Source of the DNA: Castor canadensis
Lineage: Eukaryota; Chordata; Mammalia; Rodentia; Castoridae
Length of the DNA stretch: 64,000 bases
Direction: 5' to 3'
Assembly (NCBI RefSeq): GCF_047511655.1
Contig: NC_133386.1
Coordinates: forward strand, 129,459,866-129,523,865
Shown here: positions 1 to 11,015 of the stretch, piece by piece
How the letters are laid out: each line of letters starts with the position of its first letter
How positions within the stretch are numbered: position 1 is the first letter of the stretch
The notes under the pieces: generated by a model
The model's database searches: none
The model's input: the letters and a program-made list of their open reading frames with translations, nothing else
What the model was told of the DNA's origin: nothing
Position numbers and translations under genes: made by a program

Positions 1-92
1 TGATTTTCCACTACAGGGCTGACTTCATGGCTGTAGTGCCTGTCATGCTCCAGGGCTTCACATGTTTAGATTAATGTTTTGCTGATGCTACC

Positions 93-303
93 TCTTTTTT
101 TGGTGCTGGGGCTTGAACTCAGGGCCTCATGCTTGCAAGGCAGGCACTGTACCACTTGAGTCATCCTGCCAGACCCATTTTTGTGTTGAGTATTTTTGAG
201 CTAGGGTCTCACAAACTATTTTCCTGGGCTGGACTCAAACCATGATCCTCCTGGTCTCTGCCTCCAGAGGAGATAGGATTATAGGTGTGGGTCACTGGTG
301 TCT
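93..303 (-). repeat. Dimeric rodent SINE (ID-like + B1-like)
   Basis: Read on the minus strand, a B1-like half (GGATTATAGGTGTGGGTCAC region) is followed by an ID-like half with tRNA-type box motifs (TGAACTCAGGGCCTCATGC in the plus-strand orientation). The poly-A end appears as a T-run near 95. The same dimer recurs at about 3545, 6262, 47708, 52735, 57640 and 61952, which identifies it as the main SINE of this genome. Confidence 0.85.
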
Positions 304-311
304 GCTTAAAA

Positions 312-680
312 TTCTTAATAATTTTTGAGCATGCAGTACCTGAGTTTTCATTTTGTACTGGGCCCCACAAATTATGTCCTGATGAACCCAACCAACAGAT
401 TATTTCCAGCATCTATAATTTTTCTTTCCCCATAGACTTTTCCCTTTTATTTCCTGTCTCACTTCCTCCTTGTTTTCTGCACTTTAAACCTCCAGGCAAC
501 TGTTGCTCTTGTCTCACTGTGGCCCTCCATGCCTAAATGACTCAAGACCTCAGTATCATTCCTTTACATGGTTTGCATCCTCCTGCTTTTCCCCATTTCC
601 AGAGCCATTCACCTGCTTCAGGCCTACCTTGTCTTTTGTCTAGTCTCTAAACCTTTATTTGTGTGTGCTTTTAGAGACCA
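312..680. other. Unique-looking DNA, no feature seen
   Basis: No coding, RNA or repeat signal that I can support. A plus-strand open frame across 285-536 has no recognisable domain and starts inside the SINE, so I treat it as chance. Confidence 0.5.
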
Positions 681-685
681 CCTGC

Positions 686-870
686 ATTGGTCTACACTGG
701 GAGCTTGTTAGAAATGCAAAACTTTGGGCCCTGCCCTCTGTCTACATTTGAACAAAATGCTTTAAAATGTGAGAGGAAGTCTGATCAGTGGTTCTGGACT
801 TTGGATATACATTAGAATCACCTGACAAGATTTAACAAAAACAAGTGACTGGGTTCTGTCCTTAGATTTC
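686..870. repeat. MER5-type (hAT-Charlie) DNA transposon scraps
   Basis: Positions 700-745 resemble the reverse complement of the MER5A 3' portion (GCTTGTTAGAAATGCAAA, then GGGCCCTGCCC). Positions 786-865 resemble the MER5A start in the plus sense (CAGTGGTTCT, then ATTAGAATCACCTG). The two pieces face opposite ways, so this is either two fragments or a rearranged copy. The family is recognised from memory of the consensus. Confidence 0.5.
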
Positions 871-929
871 TATTTAGTTAGGAAGCTTCATTTAAAAAAA
901 ATTTTTATAGCTCCCCTTTCCATTTATTT

Positions 930-1240
930 TACTTACCTATTGCTATAAAACAAATTACCCTAACACTTTAAACAACCCACATTTATTATCTCACAGGTTC
1001 TGTGGTTGAGGAATCCAGACACAGATTAGTGGCTCCTTTGCTTCAGAGCTTCTCACAAAGTTGAAATCAGGGTGTTGGCCCAGGGGTTTGCCCAAGGCCG
1101 CAGTCAAAGTTCAAGCAGGACTTGCTGCCAAGTGCACTCAGTGGTTATTGGCAGGACTGTTTCTCACAAGCTGTCAGACTGAGGGTCTCAGTACTTTGTT
1201 GTTTGTTACCTGAGAGGTTGCCTCCAGTGCTTGTCCACAC
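930..1240 (-). repeat. Old mammal-wide repeat, LTR-like (family uncertain)
   Basis: The stretch TACCTATTGCTATAAAACAA, followed by TTTATTATCTCACAGGTTCTG, is typical of a mammal-wide repeat seen in antisense. It is heavily diverged. I cannot name the subfamily with confidence; a MaLR/MLT-type LTR is my best guess. Confidence 0.4.
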
Positions 1241-1249
1241 GGGACTTTC

Positions 1250-3480
1250 CAACTTGCAACTCTAGTAAGAGAGACCATGTCACAGGTGTGAGATGTCACA
1301 GGGAACCCAAGGACACAATGGGACCCAGGATAGGGAAAAGCCATGAGAACCAGCTGCCAAACCAGTTGTTAGGTTTCCACCCATCCCAAGTTTGTACAGG
1401 GACATGGGTGATTTTTCTGATGTTAGTGGCAATGTTTGTTATCATCAATTTGAAGGCAATAGTCTGAATGGTTGAATTTGCCACATACACTCCCTTCCTC
1501 ACTAGAAGATAGTCTAAGGCCAGGCGGTTTTGACATATAGCAGCACACATTTGGGTCTGTTGTCTGGCCAGTAATTCTAAGGCAGAAGCAGTCTGGTTGG
1601 TGATAATTTCTACCACTGCTTGTAACCTAATGATTCGATTGAGCATGTAAATGGGAGTCTGGAAACCCCAACTCCCATCTTGTGCCCAGAGATCCTTGGG
1701 ACAAACCCAGCAGTTGGTGAGATTAGTAATTTTGACCAGGTAGTTGATGGTGGGGGTCATGGGTGGTGGTGAGGGACCTGTCCCATTAAAACAGGGAGAA
1801 AAAGACATACAAATCTCATAACATAAGGCAGATCATGGGTGGGACAGAGCACAGAAAGAGGAAACCAAAAATTAGAGCCCCACATGTAAGCAGGTCTACT
1901 ATTGGGGAGAAGTCACCCATAGGACTGTGTTTAGAACTGTGGTTAGAGTAAGAGAGAGTGCAATGAAGAGGTAGGGGAGGAGGTCTGACATAAATTACTT
2001 TCCTGATGGAGTTTTCTTCAAGAGAAATTTAAGATCTGAGATGGGCTCACATGAGTAGTGAGTCTCCTTAGGAGCAGGTTTAACAGTGGCCAGGTAAGTA
2101 GGGGAAACCCAGCACTTGACTCTGGAGGTGTGGATAAAGATTCCAATCCAGCCACTCAGACTCCTGTTTGGGTGGAAAGCAGCAAAGGGTATGACCTCTT
2201 CCACAGGGGCTCTGAAGGACCACTGGGTACATGAGGAATTTTAACAAGCACCAAATCACCAGGAGAAAGGGAGGAGGAGAAGAAGAGGGGGCATGAGAGA
2301 GATGCCTTGGTGTAACTCAGTTGGGATTTGTTGAACTTAGCTAGCTGGGTGATACGGGAGGTAAGTCTGGCTGTTTCACCATCCAGAATGAGGTCACTGG
2401 TGAGAAACAGACAGCCATAAAGAGACTCAAAAGGGATGATGTTATCTAATTTGCTGCGGTGTTTCTGAGGCAGAGGAGGGCCAAGGTCAGGAGTTTGGGC
2501 CAGGGAAGATGTGTTTCCTGAGCCACTTTGGTTAGGTAGTGCTTGAGTAATCCATTGGTCTGTTCTACCTTCCCCAAGACTGGGGACTCCAGGCACAGTG
2601 GAGGTGATATTTTAAGTGAATCCAAACAGAAAGGGCTGTCCTTGCCCTCCCAATGGTAGAGCTGTCCATGTAGACTGACGGTCCACTTGTTCCTCAATGG
2701 GGCATTCAGAAATACTCTCTGGTGGGGGAGTAGTATTTGGACTTTAAGTTTGGACAGGAGGTCCTTTCCCAACAAGCGGATAAGGGTCTTGGGGACTAGT
2801 AGAAATGAGTGGCAGAAGTGGAAGTTCCCCCAAGAGCATGCCAAAGGCTGGGTAAAATATTGTTCTAGGGACTGGCTTAATATGCCCCAAATGCTGACTT
2901 TGTTGTTAGACCTGGGACCTGGAGAGAAAGGGATGACAGAGAAGTGGGCTCTGCTATCCAAAAGGAAAATGACTTTGTGCTTCTCAACTGTCAGGACTAC
3001 CTTGGGCTCCTCGGTCTGGATGTCAAGAATTGGAGCCTGGACAGGAGACCCCTAGAACCGTCATTCAAGGGAGCCATATGGTCTCTTTTCTGAGTGGAGA
3101 TGGGGATCCTTTGTGGGGGGCATGAGATGTCATGAGGGAATCCACAGATGTACTAAAGGGTTCTTGCTCTCAGAACACTCTCAAGAATAAGAGGCTGGAG
3201 CCCTGGAGTTACAGGCAGGAAAGAAACTTTATTGATAGAGAAAGGCTGAGCAGAGAGACACACAGAAGGGTGTGGAAACCAGGTGCCCCACCGAGTGCTG
3301 GAGTGGGGATATATATGTATATGACTTAGGCCCTAACCTAAAGAACAGTTTGTAGTCAGTCCTGTAAGTCCATTCTTGGCACATGCTTGCCTCCTGTACC
3401 TCCTGGTCCTCTGGCCAAGCTGGTTCCTCCACTTCTCCCAGGTCATGGGGCTTCTGCACTCCTAAGATGTCATGGGGCTG
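1250..3480 (-). mobile_element. Broken endogenous retrovirus, gamma-like (class I), minus strand
   Basis: A fossil provirus read on the minus strand. Along that strand it shows an LTR-like block (about 3480-3130), a protease/RT-junction stretch (about 2960-2750), an integrase C-terminal stretch (about 2720-2450), and the transmembrane part of env (about 1808-1296). The env part has the gammaretrovirus-like immunosuppressive region followed by a disulphide-motif neighbourhood. Gag, most of RT and RNase H, and the downstream LTR were not found. The element is fragmentary, with several breaks and large missing sections. It predates the SINE inserted just beyond it at 3545. Family assignment rests on recognising the protein motifs, not on a database search. 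Confidence 0.75.
3130..3480 (-). repeat. Likely 5' LTR of the minus-strand retrovirus (approximate ends)
   Basis: The block sits at the expected upstream side of the minus-strand pol/env remains. It holds a minus-strand AATAAA signal at about 3229-3235 (TTTATTG in the plus strand). A minus-strand TATA-like stretch lies near 3308-3322. Boundaries are estimated because the matching downstream LTR was not found. Confidence 0.45.
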
Positions 3481-3544
3481 ATTTATTTGAGACTGCTACA
3501 ACTGAAAGCAAAATGGATCTTTTATACCCATTTCTGGAAATGAC

Positions 3545-3765
3545 ATTTTCTTTTTGGTGGTACTGAGATTTGAACTCAGGGTCTTACACTTGCTAGGGAG
3601 GTGTTCTACCACTTGAATCACTCTGCCAGTCCTTTTATGTGTCAGGTATTTTCAAGATATGGTCTCACAAACTATTTGCCCAGGCTGTCTTTGAAAGGCA
3701 ATCCTCCTGATCTTTGCCTCCTGAGTAGCGAGGGTTACAGGCCTGAGCCACCAGTGCCTGACTGG
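3545..3765 (-). repeat. Dimeric rodent SINE with target-site duplication
   Basis: Minus-strand ID-like plus B1-like dimer. It is flanked by near-identical duplications of GAAATGACATTTT (about 3537-3549) and GGAATGACATTTT (about 3765-3777). It inserted into an older repeat that continues on both sides. Confidence 0.85.
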
Positions 3766-3769
3766 GAAT

Positions 3770-3878
3770 GACATTTTATTACTTTTGCCATAGTCTGTTC
3801 ATTGGAAGCAAGCCACTGCATCCAGCCCACACTCAGCTGGGGAGATTACACAAGGCACAAGGGCATGACAACCAGGAG
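3770..3878. repeat. Old mammalian repeat split by a solo LTR
   Basis: The sequence reads like a familiar mammal-wide repeat (GTTCATTGGAAGCAAGCCAC, then a GGGGAGATTACACAAG region). It resumes at 4288 with CCATCTTGGAAGTCTGCCTA, so the 405-bp LTR interrupts it. I do not assert a family name; an old LINE or LTR 3' end is likely. Confidence 0.5.
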
Positions 3879-4283
3879 TGCTGGAATTAAAGACCCTCTG
3901 GTGCTGCAAACAGACACATGAGAGAGAAAATCTTGACAAGGCAATTTCTTTTGATCAAAAGGGTGCAAGCATGTATTCACTCCACAAAATGGCCAATAGT
4001 GGCTTCTCCTTATATTCCTGATGCAGTTGTATCTGCCTCTTACTTGGGATTTGTCCAGGTCAAAGGCTCACAGTCTCTCTCAATTGGCTAAAAGGCTTGG
4101 GGGATCGGTTATAGCACACAGTTTGGTGGGCAATTTTTGAAGGCAATGGAGCTGTACAAGAATCTGGAAGAAGAAACAGGAACCCTTTAAACAATGCAAG
4201 TCATCTAAGATGGTGACCTGAGGAATTTCAAGTAATCTAAGAGGGTGACATATACTTTGATAGAAAAGATCATTTTTCTTACA
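3879..4283 (-). repeat. Solo LTR, class I-like, with 4-bp target duplication
   Basis: A 405-bp block begins with TG and ends with CA. It is flanked by GGAG at 3875-3878 and GGAG at 4284-4287, as expected for a 4-bp-duplicating retrovirus. A minus-strand TATA-like stretch (ATATAAGG, about 4011-4018) with upstream CCAAT-like motifs suggests minus orientation. No internal genes are present, so it is a fossil left after LTR-LTR recombination. Confidence 0.65.
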
Positions 4284-4590
4284 GGAGTAAGGATTGCTGG
4301 GTCCATCTTGGAAGTCTGCCTACCCCTCTACTTAGGTGATTCTAATGGTGGAAACCATTGTTCTAGACATGGAGGTAAAGAAGCCTATCCTGTACCGTAA
4401 CTCAGATTAAACAGTGGTAGAAACCTGGGAAGATAAGAAGCTTGCAGCTATACTTGGGCTGTGTGGTAACAGTGTGGAAATCGAATAGTTACATTTGCCG
4501 AGGTCAAGCGGTGCATCATCCCTGTCCCCCACCTCCACTCTGCCAAGCCAAATACAGACTTCTGCAATAGTCTGATAACTTTCTCCACTC
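4284..4590. other. Mostly unique DNA
   Basis: The first 40 bases continue the older repeat interrupted by the solo LTR. Beyond that I see no supported gene or RNA. Confidence 0.45.
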
Positions 4591-4639
4591 TTTCCCAGTC
4601 CTTCAATAAGAATAACAATGTTTTCTAACTTGTTTTCAG

Positions 4640-4880
4640 CATCAATCGTTCTTACTCAAATAACACTACAAATAATAGCTGATACCTTTTGGGAGCATAC
4701 TAAATTCCAGGTGTTGTTCTAAATGCTTTACATTTATTACTCTATTTAACTTAAAAAAATCCCAAGAAGTTACTGTTAATGTCTTCATTTCCAATAAGGA
4801 AACTGAAGCAGTGAAAGGTTAAGTTCCTAGATCATATACCTCATCAGTAGGGGAATTAAGATTCAAATATAGGTGGTCTG
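4640..4880 (+). repeat. MIR SINE remnant
   Basis: MIR-like order of motifs: a GCATACTAAATTCCAGGTG stretch, ATGCTTTACATTTATTACTC, then AAGGAAACTGAAGCAGTGAA. This matches the MIR core and its '...GAGGAAACTGAGGC...' region. Ancient and diverged. Confidence 0.65.
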
Positions 4881-4884
4881 CACC

Positions 4885-5140
4885 TTATGCTCTGAAATTA
4901 TTAGCTTGATATAAAAAAAATCTTCAATGTCTAGCCATTTCCAATGATATTTGTTTTGTTTTGATAGTACCATGTACAATGGTGAAAAACTAGAAACAAC
5001 ATGATTGTCTAAAAATAGGAAAATAGTTCAGGAAATTGTGCTATATTTTGTGATGACCTTTAATGCCCATTAAAAAGGATGCTGTCTTAAAGAGTTTTAA
5101 AGACAGGGGAAAAACACAATGATGTTATGAGAAAAATAGG
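4885..5140. other. Unique-looking AT-rich DNA
   Basis: No supported feature. The CCAATGATATTTGTTTT to AATAGTTCAGG section could be a decayed L1 fragment, but I cannot establish that by eye. Confidence 0.35.
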
Positions 5141-5149
5141 TGAAATTAG

Positions 5150-5345
5150 ATAATGAGAAAAATAGACACTGAAAGGAAGTGGGCAGAAGATTAAGGAGGA
5201 TAAGGATAAGGGGGAAGAAAGGGGAAAAGAGGTAAGGAAAGAGTAAGAAGTGTGCATTTAGAAAGGAGCCCACAAAAAAGGGAGAGACAGAGATGAGAGA
5301 TGAAGGAAGGAAAGAGACAAAGGAGAGGAAAAGAAGTCAGATCCT
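5150..5345. repeat. Purine-rich low-complexity tract
   Basis: About 190 bases are overwhelmingly A and G on the plus strand, with GGAAGAAAGGGG and AAGGAAGGAAAGAGA-type runs. It is simple-sequence drift with no coding sense. Confidence 0.8.
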
Positions 5346-6245
5346 TGCCAAGCCATCTATCCATTAAGTTGCCTCAGAATGCCCAGGACTAGAGGGAAAT
5401 GCGTTTGCCAGAGGATCTGTCTGTGCTCCTGGCTGGCAAGAAACAGAGACAAGTAGTGTTGAGAGCATCTTTCATTAATATCAGAGTCTCCGGCCAACCC
5501 TAATGGCCCCTGGGCTGTGAGCTTAAAGAGACCAGGGAGTCAGCATAATGGTTGGGGGGATCTGGAAGCTCCTGGGTGGCCTGGACTAGTTTGTTTGGAG
5601 TGATTGATCTGGTGGTCCAGCAGCCCCCATGGGGAAGTTAATGGTCAGAGAGAAGCAGTTTATGGCAGCTGTGTTATTTGATAAGTCCTTTAGGTTTGCA
5701 GTCAGTTCAGATGCTGATCTTCCCCTGGAACCAACCACCTGTCTTCAAAAGTTTACAATCTAGTCAGTGGATGGCGACAGCCAAGTAAATTAATAATAAG
5801 ACTAACTTATATCCTTAAAGAGCTAAATACTGCAGCTCCTTTCAAATGTCAGGGACTCAGTGAAGATTTGTTGAATACATAGGTGAATGAATGAATAAAA
5901 GTCCAACTCACGTATCTGCCAGCTCAGGGGAGGAAATGTTGTTTGTGAGCTAATTGTGTTACTTAGGATTGGACACATGGTAACCCCCCAGTTCAGTTTT
6001 ATTAAATGAATGATGGGTAGGGTTTCACTGTGGACAGGGGAAATGCCCTCCAGGCTGCTGCCATGTGCTGGTGCCTCAGCAGTAACCGAATCGTGCTGTC
6101 AGTTTTTGTTAATAATTTACAAATCGTGTGTAAATTAAATCACCTACATCTCATTTCCCTTCTGTGAAGTGGCAGTGTGGAGTCATCATCTGCATTTACA
6201 GATGAAGACATGAGAGCCTGCCTGGCCTGCCTGGGTCCTGTGCCC
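5346..6245. other. Mostly unique DNA; possible L2 tail near 5840-5915
   Basis: The stretch ending GTGAATGAATGAATAAA (about 5883-5900), preceded by ACTCAGTGAAGATTTGTTG, resembles an L2 3' end. The rest shows no gene, RNA or repeat that I can name. Confidence 0.4.
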
Positions 6246-6261
6246 AAGTAAAGTATGAGGC

Positions 6262-6462
6262 CAGCCCGGCGCCAGTGACTCACACCTGTAATCCTAGCTA
6301 CTCAGGAGGCAGAGATCAGAAGGATTTCAGTTCAAAGCCAGCCCAGGCAAAAAGATTGTGAGACCCTATCTCAACAAAACCCATCACAAAAAAGGGCAGA
6401 TGCAGAGGCTCAAGGTGTAGGCCCCGAGTTCAAGCCCTAGTATTGCAAGAGAAAAGAAAAGT
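6262..6462 (+). repeat. Dimeric rodent SINE with target-site duplication
   Basis: A B1-like half (CACACCTGTAATCCTAGCTA) is joined to an ID-like half (GCAGAGGCTCAAGGTGTAGG). Flanking duplications are AAGTATGAGGCC (about 6251-6262) and AAGTATGAAGGCC (about 6459-6471). Confidence 0.88.
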
Positions 6463-6694
6463 ATGAAGGCCATACCTGGAATTCAAGGCTTCTGACAGCA
6501 GCTGCAGTTCTCATTCCCCTGCTCCAGGTGGCTGTCCCCATGCTCAGTAATAGCTAGTGGAGGGGGGAGGTCTCTGAGGCACTTGAGTTTTTTGGGAGAA
6601 GGATTAGTAGTGGTGGAGGTGGGAGCAATGCCTCAATGCCAATGTAGCAGCTATATCTAAGTTATTTCATCTAAAAGCCACCTTAGAAGAGGGG

Positions 6695-6780
6695 ATTTTT
6701 TTCATTGCTAGGAATCAAACCCAGCATGCCTTACATATGTTAAGCAAGTGCTCTACCACTGTTCTATATCCCTAGCCCTT
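6695..6780 (-). repeat. ID-like SINE monomer
   Basis: The reverse complement of a tRNA-derived unit: CTAGGAATCAAACCCAGCAT with GCAAGTGCTCTACCACTG downstream, after a T-run. It has only the tRNA-like half. Confidence 0.8.
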
Positions 6781-6784
6781 ATTA

Positions 6785-7837
6785 AGAGGAATTATTATTT
6801 TCACTCTGGAATCAAGGAAGTATAATCAGGAAAATCAAGTAAACTTGTCCATGGTCAGAGCTAGGATTTAAACCAGATCTGGATGGACTTCAAAGCTCAT
6901 ACTCTTCCCATTGCATCATGGTTATTTGAGTAATTTTAGAAAGAGAACAAAGTGGTAACGTGGAGATTTCTGAGTCATCTCCAGCAAGTCACAATTGCTC
7001 TGGGGTGGTGTGGGGATGGAAGGGTGAAGACTGTATTTCCAGACCTCAGGGTTAATTTGGGATTTCTTCCTTGTGAGGTGGATTTTATTTGGCTTATTTT
7101 CTAGAGAAAGGAATTGTGAAAAGACCTCCTTAGCTGAGGTGTCCAGGCATATTCAGGACAAATCAACCAATCAAATTTAAGTGGAAGGGAGATATTCTGA
7201 GGAGAAAGAAAAACCTGTGTCTACAGTCCTCTGAGGTACATGCTACCTCATGCTTGCAACTGGCTTGGGTGATTTCATTGTCCATAGGGACAGTCCAGTC
7301 TCAGTTCAGCTGTCTCCTCTTCTCTTCTTAGCATACCCCATGGCCTTGCTATTACCAGGAACAGTTCTACCTCCAACATCTTAACTGGCTTCCTTGTAGT
7401 CTCTTCCTCACTGCCACCTTAATTCTTACGTAAGCCTCCAAACCTGGATCAAGCCCTCATCTCTCTATTGTCCTTCCTTGTCTTTCTCAGTTTCCATCAA
7501 TAGTCAGGGCTTTTCAGTGGCAAGTGATAGAAACCCATAGTAAAATCATTTAAGAACAAAAAGGTTTGTTGGCTTTTTAATTGGGAAGGACAGGGTACAG
7601 TATTCAAGGTCAGAAGATGCCATTACTCAGGATCCCTGCTTACACTTTCTCAGGTTGTGCCCTACATGAGGGTTCCATATCTAAGGGAGTGAAATAAATG
7701 TTGTTCACATATTCACCTACATGAGCTCTTGTGGCCAGGTGAGGAAATTTCACCTGAGTACTAGAGCAGAGTGACAGTTTCCTCTTTAATAAACTCACAT
7801 TAGCACATGAAGCCCCAGATAAGCTCAAGAGAATATG

Positions 7838-7840
<3 letters not shown>
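6785..7840. other. Unique DNA with possible MIR/L2 scraps
   Basis: A MIR-like piece may lie at 6790-6930 (GTCAGAGCTAGGATTTAAACC). Nothing else can be named, and no coding frame has a recognisable product. Confidence 0.4.

Positions 7841-7844
<4 letters not shown>

Positions 7845-7883
<39 letters not shown>
7845..7883. repeat. (CA)n microsatellite
   Basis: An almost pure run of about 19 CA units directly upstream of the MaLR-type LTR. Likely length-polymorphic. Confidence 0.97.
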
Positions 7884-7885
<2 letters not shown>

Positions 7886-7904
7886 CCTATCCCAACCATT
7901 TCCT

Positions 7905-8305
7905 CAATATGTCAGCTAGCTTTCTGTCACTGTGACAAGATATCTGAGAAAATCATCTTAACACAGGAAAGGTTTATTTTGGTTCATAGTTTCAGTCCAT
8001 GGTCACTTGAATACCTTGTTTCTAGACCTGTGATGAGGCAGAACATCATGGCGGCAAGTGTGTAGTAAAGCTAACGCAGCTCACTTCATGATGGCCAGGA
8101 AGCAAAGAGAGAATAGGGGACAGATAGGGGCTGGGGTCCCAATATCCCTTTAAGGGCTGCACTTTCAGTGCCCTACTTTCTCCAACCAGGCCTCACCTCC
8201 TAAAAGTTCCATCACTTCCAAATAGCACCATCAGCTGGGACCACACCTTTGGCACATGAACTTTGCTGGGGGGTGGGGGGGCATTCAAGATTGAAAACAT
8301 AACAT
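7905..8305 (-). repeat. MaLR-type (ERVL-MaLR) LTR fossil, minus strand
   Basis: The block runs from CTTTCTGTCACTGTGACAAG through AAAGGTTTATTTTGG to the CTCACCTCCTAAAAGTTCC and CACATGAACTTTG signature near its far end. This is the antisense layout of MST/MLT1-like LTRs (from memory of the consensus). It is a solo, old and diverged fossil. Confidence 0.7.
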
Positions 8306-8309
8306 TGGA

Positions 8310-9425
8310 ACTGCCCTAAAACTCTGAAAGGCAGGATTCTGGTCTCCCATTCCATAACCCTGGGGCAGAACCTCCTTTAGAGGGTTCCATGCCCAAGTCA
8401 TCTAACATGGTGGAAAGCACAGCTGCCCTGTTCTTGACCCAGGACTTAGGGTTGCTCATGTCAGACAGTGATATATTAAGGTTTTTTTTTTAAACTTGAG
8501 GAAAGTATGCCTTTTCCTAAATTACACAAAGATGCTGCATTGTCTAGGCTGTCTCTGGCCTCTTTCTTTACCTTTCAGCTCTGCTTCTGTCATTCTTACT
8601 ATTGTAGAGGGGATATTCTGTGTGGTGGTGGAGATGGCCATGAAGAGTCTGACTTTCATCTTTCTAAAATCCAAGACTCCACAGGCAAGAGGCAGAATTT
8701 CAAGTTATTTCCAGCTGCAGTGCTGGGAAGAGCTGTGATTGGCCTGCTTTGAGTCACATAGCCATCATTAGGTTCTTCATTGTGACCAGAGGAATGGAGT
8801 TCTCTTGATTGGCCAGGCTTGGGTCACACGCTCACTCTTGTGGTCAGGCCAGTGGGAATTTTTTACCGGGAGAACCCAAACAATGTTTTGGGGAGTAAGT
8901 CAGTCACTGTCATAACCCTGTTGCTGGTCATCATTACAAAAATATTTACTGAGCACCTACTATTGTGTTATGCACTTTTCCTACCAGTCACACCTAGTGA
9001 TGCATTGTCACAATTAGTCTCTCACCAACACCTTTTCCTTTCAGGTCTCATGTGGCAAAATTATGTTGTGTGTGTCTCATTAACATGTCTTTCTGCTTTT
9101 ATACCTTATTTGTCTGTTGGAGAAAAATGATACCACAATGCAGGATGATGTCTCTGTAAATTCATGGCTAGTGCAGCCAGATCAATGCATCCAGGTAATG
9201 TTTCTTTTTGTCCTGGAGTAACAACTTCTCTGATTGATTTATCCATTAGCTCATGCAATAACATTGGATTTGCACACAAGGAAGACTCACTCTGGAATGT
9301 AACATTATATAGGCAAACAAACAGAAATCTGACACACATTTTGATTTGAAACAATATAAATGGGTCACACTCCTAATTTCTGGGTTCCTTGTAGTTTACA
9401 GAATAAAAAGAAAGTGGTTTGTTTG
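8310..9425. other. Unique-looking DNA
   Basis: No supported gene. Open frames here (up to 103 codons at 8819-9130) show no domain or conserved motif. A MIR-like piece is possible at 8940-9020 (ATTTACTGAGCACCTACTAT). Confidence 0.4.
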
Positions 9426-9429
9426 TTTG

Positions 9430-9770
9430 CATACAGAGCCTGGCCCTTCCCTCCTACTTACTGTACTCTTTCCTGAACTCACCCACACTTTTCATGCTTC
9501 TGGGCCTTTGCTTACTTCATGTGAGCCCTGCCTGCCTGCATCTCACTTTCTCCAACTAATAAATTCAAGTAGTAAATGTTTTCTCATTCTTAAGGACATA
9601 GCTCAAGTGTCATTTCCTTTTGGTAACCCAACCCCTTTTCAGTATGTGATGCCCTTCCACTTGTTCTCGTGGCATCCTGGGTATATCCCTTTCACACCAT
9701 GGATTCTGTCTCACTCATCTTATCTGTCCTTTTCCCCCACCAGTTGGTCAGTTCTGGGGAGATAAAGGCT
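9430..9770 (-). repeat. L2 LINE 3' remnant
   Basis: The antisense-style L2 layout is visible: CTTTGCTTACTTCATGTGAG, then TCAAGTGTCATTTCCTTTTG. It is an old, diverged LINE2 piece. Confidence 0.55.
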
Positions 9771-10505
9771 GTGACTTGTTCTGTGTGTCTCTGGGCTTTA
9801 CACTTGAAAGGCATTGAACTGATCTAAACTGACATAAGCTTTCTGGCCACTTCTCTCTGAAGAAGACAACTCCCCACCATATCTCTCTCATGTCCCTAAT
9901 AGATGCAGTCCTCGCTCTAGAGGGGTAAGTCCATCTCACTCCCCAGAACAGCACTGATAGGCCACAGAGCAGATGTTCTAGAGGTATTGAGAAGTCAGGC
10001 ATTGACTGTTGAGTGCACACTCTTCATGGAAGCTCACAGGGAACAGTCTAAGAGCAGATGCCTCACACCAATGAGATCCATGCCTCCTCTCCATGGCCAC
10101 AGATACAGTTCTGTTGAACAGTCTAGAAAAAAAAAAAAGGAATGAATTTCTAAGAACAGTTCAATGTTCTCATCAGGAGGGCACAAAAGGGCAGCAGTCT
10201 AGGGCCCAAGTCTGGCAGGTTTGGACCTGGGCTGCTCAGAACTTGGAACAGGGAAGAAAGAAGACAGGGAGTAGACATAGAATGGTGTGGCAGGCTTCAA
10301 GTGTCAGGAGAGCCAGGACCCAGACCCAGCCTTGAAAGAAGTATTCAGGAGGCCTAAGGCAAGTCATTTAAAATGGACTGCACCTCATTTCCTCATTGTG
10401 CAATGGGAACATAATATGTGGTCCATGTTTCTCCCACAAGAGCCACTGTCCAAGTTTACTTAATCAATGCATGTTGGGCCACAGTCAGTCAATACTGAGT
10501 ACCCA
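9771..10505. other. Unique-looking DNA
   Basis: No supported feature apart from a possible MIR-like stretch near 10340-10440. An A-run lies at 10124-10139. Confidence 0.4.
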
Positions 10506-10736
10506 TGTTGAATTATAGGGTTAATTTTGCGTGTCAGCTTGGCTGGGCTATAATGCCCAGTTGTTTGGTCAAATACTATTCTAGATGCTGCTGTGAAATT
10601 ATTTGTGGATGTGATTAATACTTAGGATCAGTTGACTTTAAGTAAAATGCATTACTCTCCACAATGTGGATAGGCCTCACCCAGTCATTTGAATGCCTAA
10701 GAACAAAGACCATGGTTTCTGTGGTAAGAATACAAC

Positions 10737-10820
10737 ACACAACACTCAGGAGGCTGAGATAGGCAGGAAGATCATGAGGGCTAGACCAGCGTGGGCTGCA
10801 TAAGAAGACTCCATCTCAAA
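10737..10820 (+). repeat. B1-like SINE fragment
   Basis: AACACTCAGGAGGCTGAGAT and a downstream CCATCTCAAAAAA tail match the 3' part of a B1-like unit. The 5' part is missing. Confidence 0.7.
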
Positions 10821-10902
10821 AAATATATGCACACACATATTATATACATTATATATATTACATAATATATATTATATATATATAATACATATATATGTAT
10901 TC
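10820..10902. repeat. (TA)n-rich simple repeat
   Basis: Alternating TA/CA runs grow out of the A-tail of the B1-like SINE. This is a common birthplace for microsatellites. Confidence 0.9.
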
Positions 10903-11015
10903 ATAGAAATCTGCTTGCTTGAATAACTAGCCTGTCTGCCAGCCTGTCCTATAGATTTCAGACTTGTCATACCCAACAATCATATGAACCAATTCCTTAA
11001 AATAAATTTCTCTCC

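Larger units (their letters stand above)
10515..11015 (+). repeat. ERVL-type (MLT2-like) LTR fossil, plus strand, interrupted
   Basis: It opens with GGTTAATTTTGCGTGTCAGC, has an internal CCACAATGTGGATAGGCCTC signature, and ends near TTCCTTAAAATAAATTTCTC with an LTR-style AATAAA. A B1-like SINE and an AT-rich simple repeat (10735-10900) split it. Old solo LTR; a related copy lies at 27250. Confidence 0.65.

Noticed and set aside
7640-8065. Open frames on both strands over the CA repeat
   Set aside because: Microsatellite-driven frames (Cys/Val and Thr/His runs) with no other coding signal.
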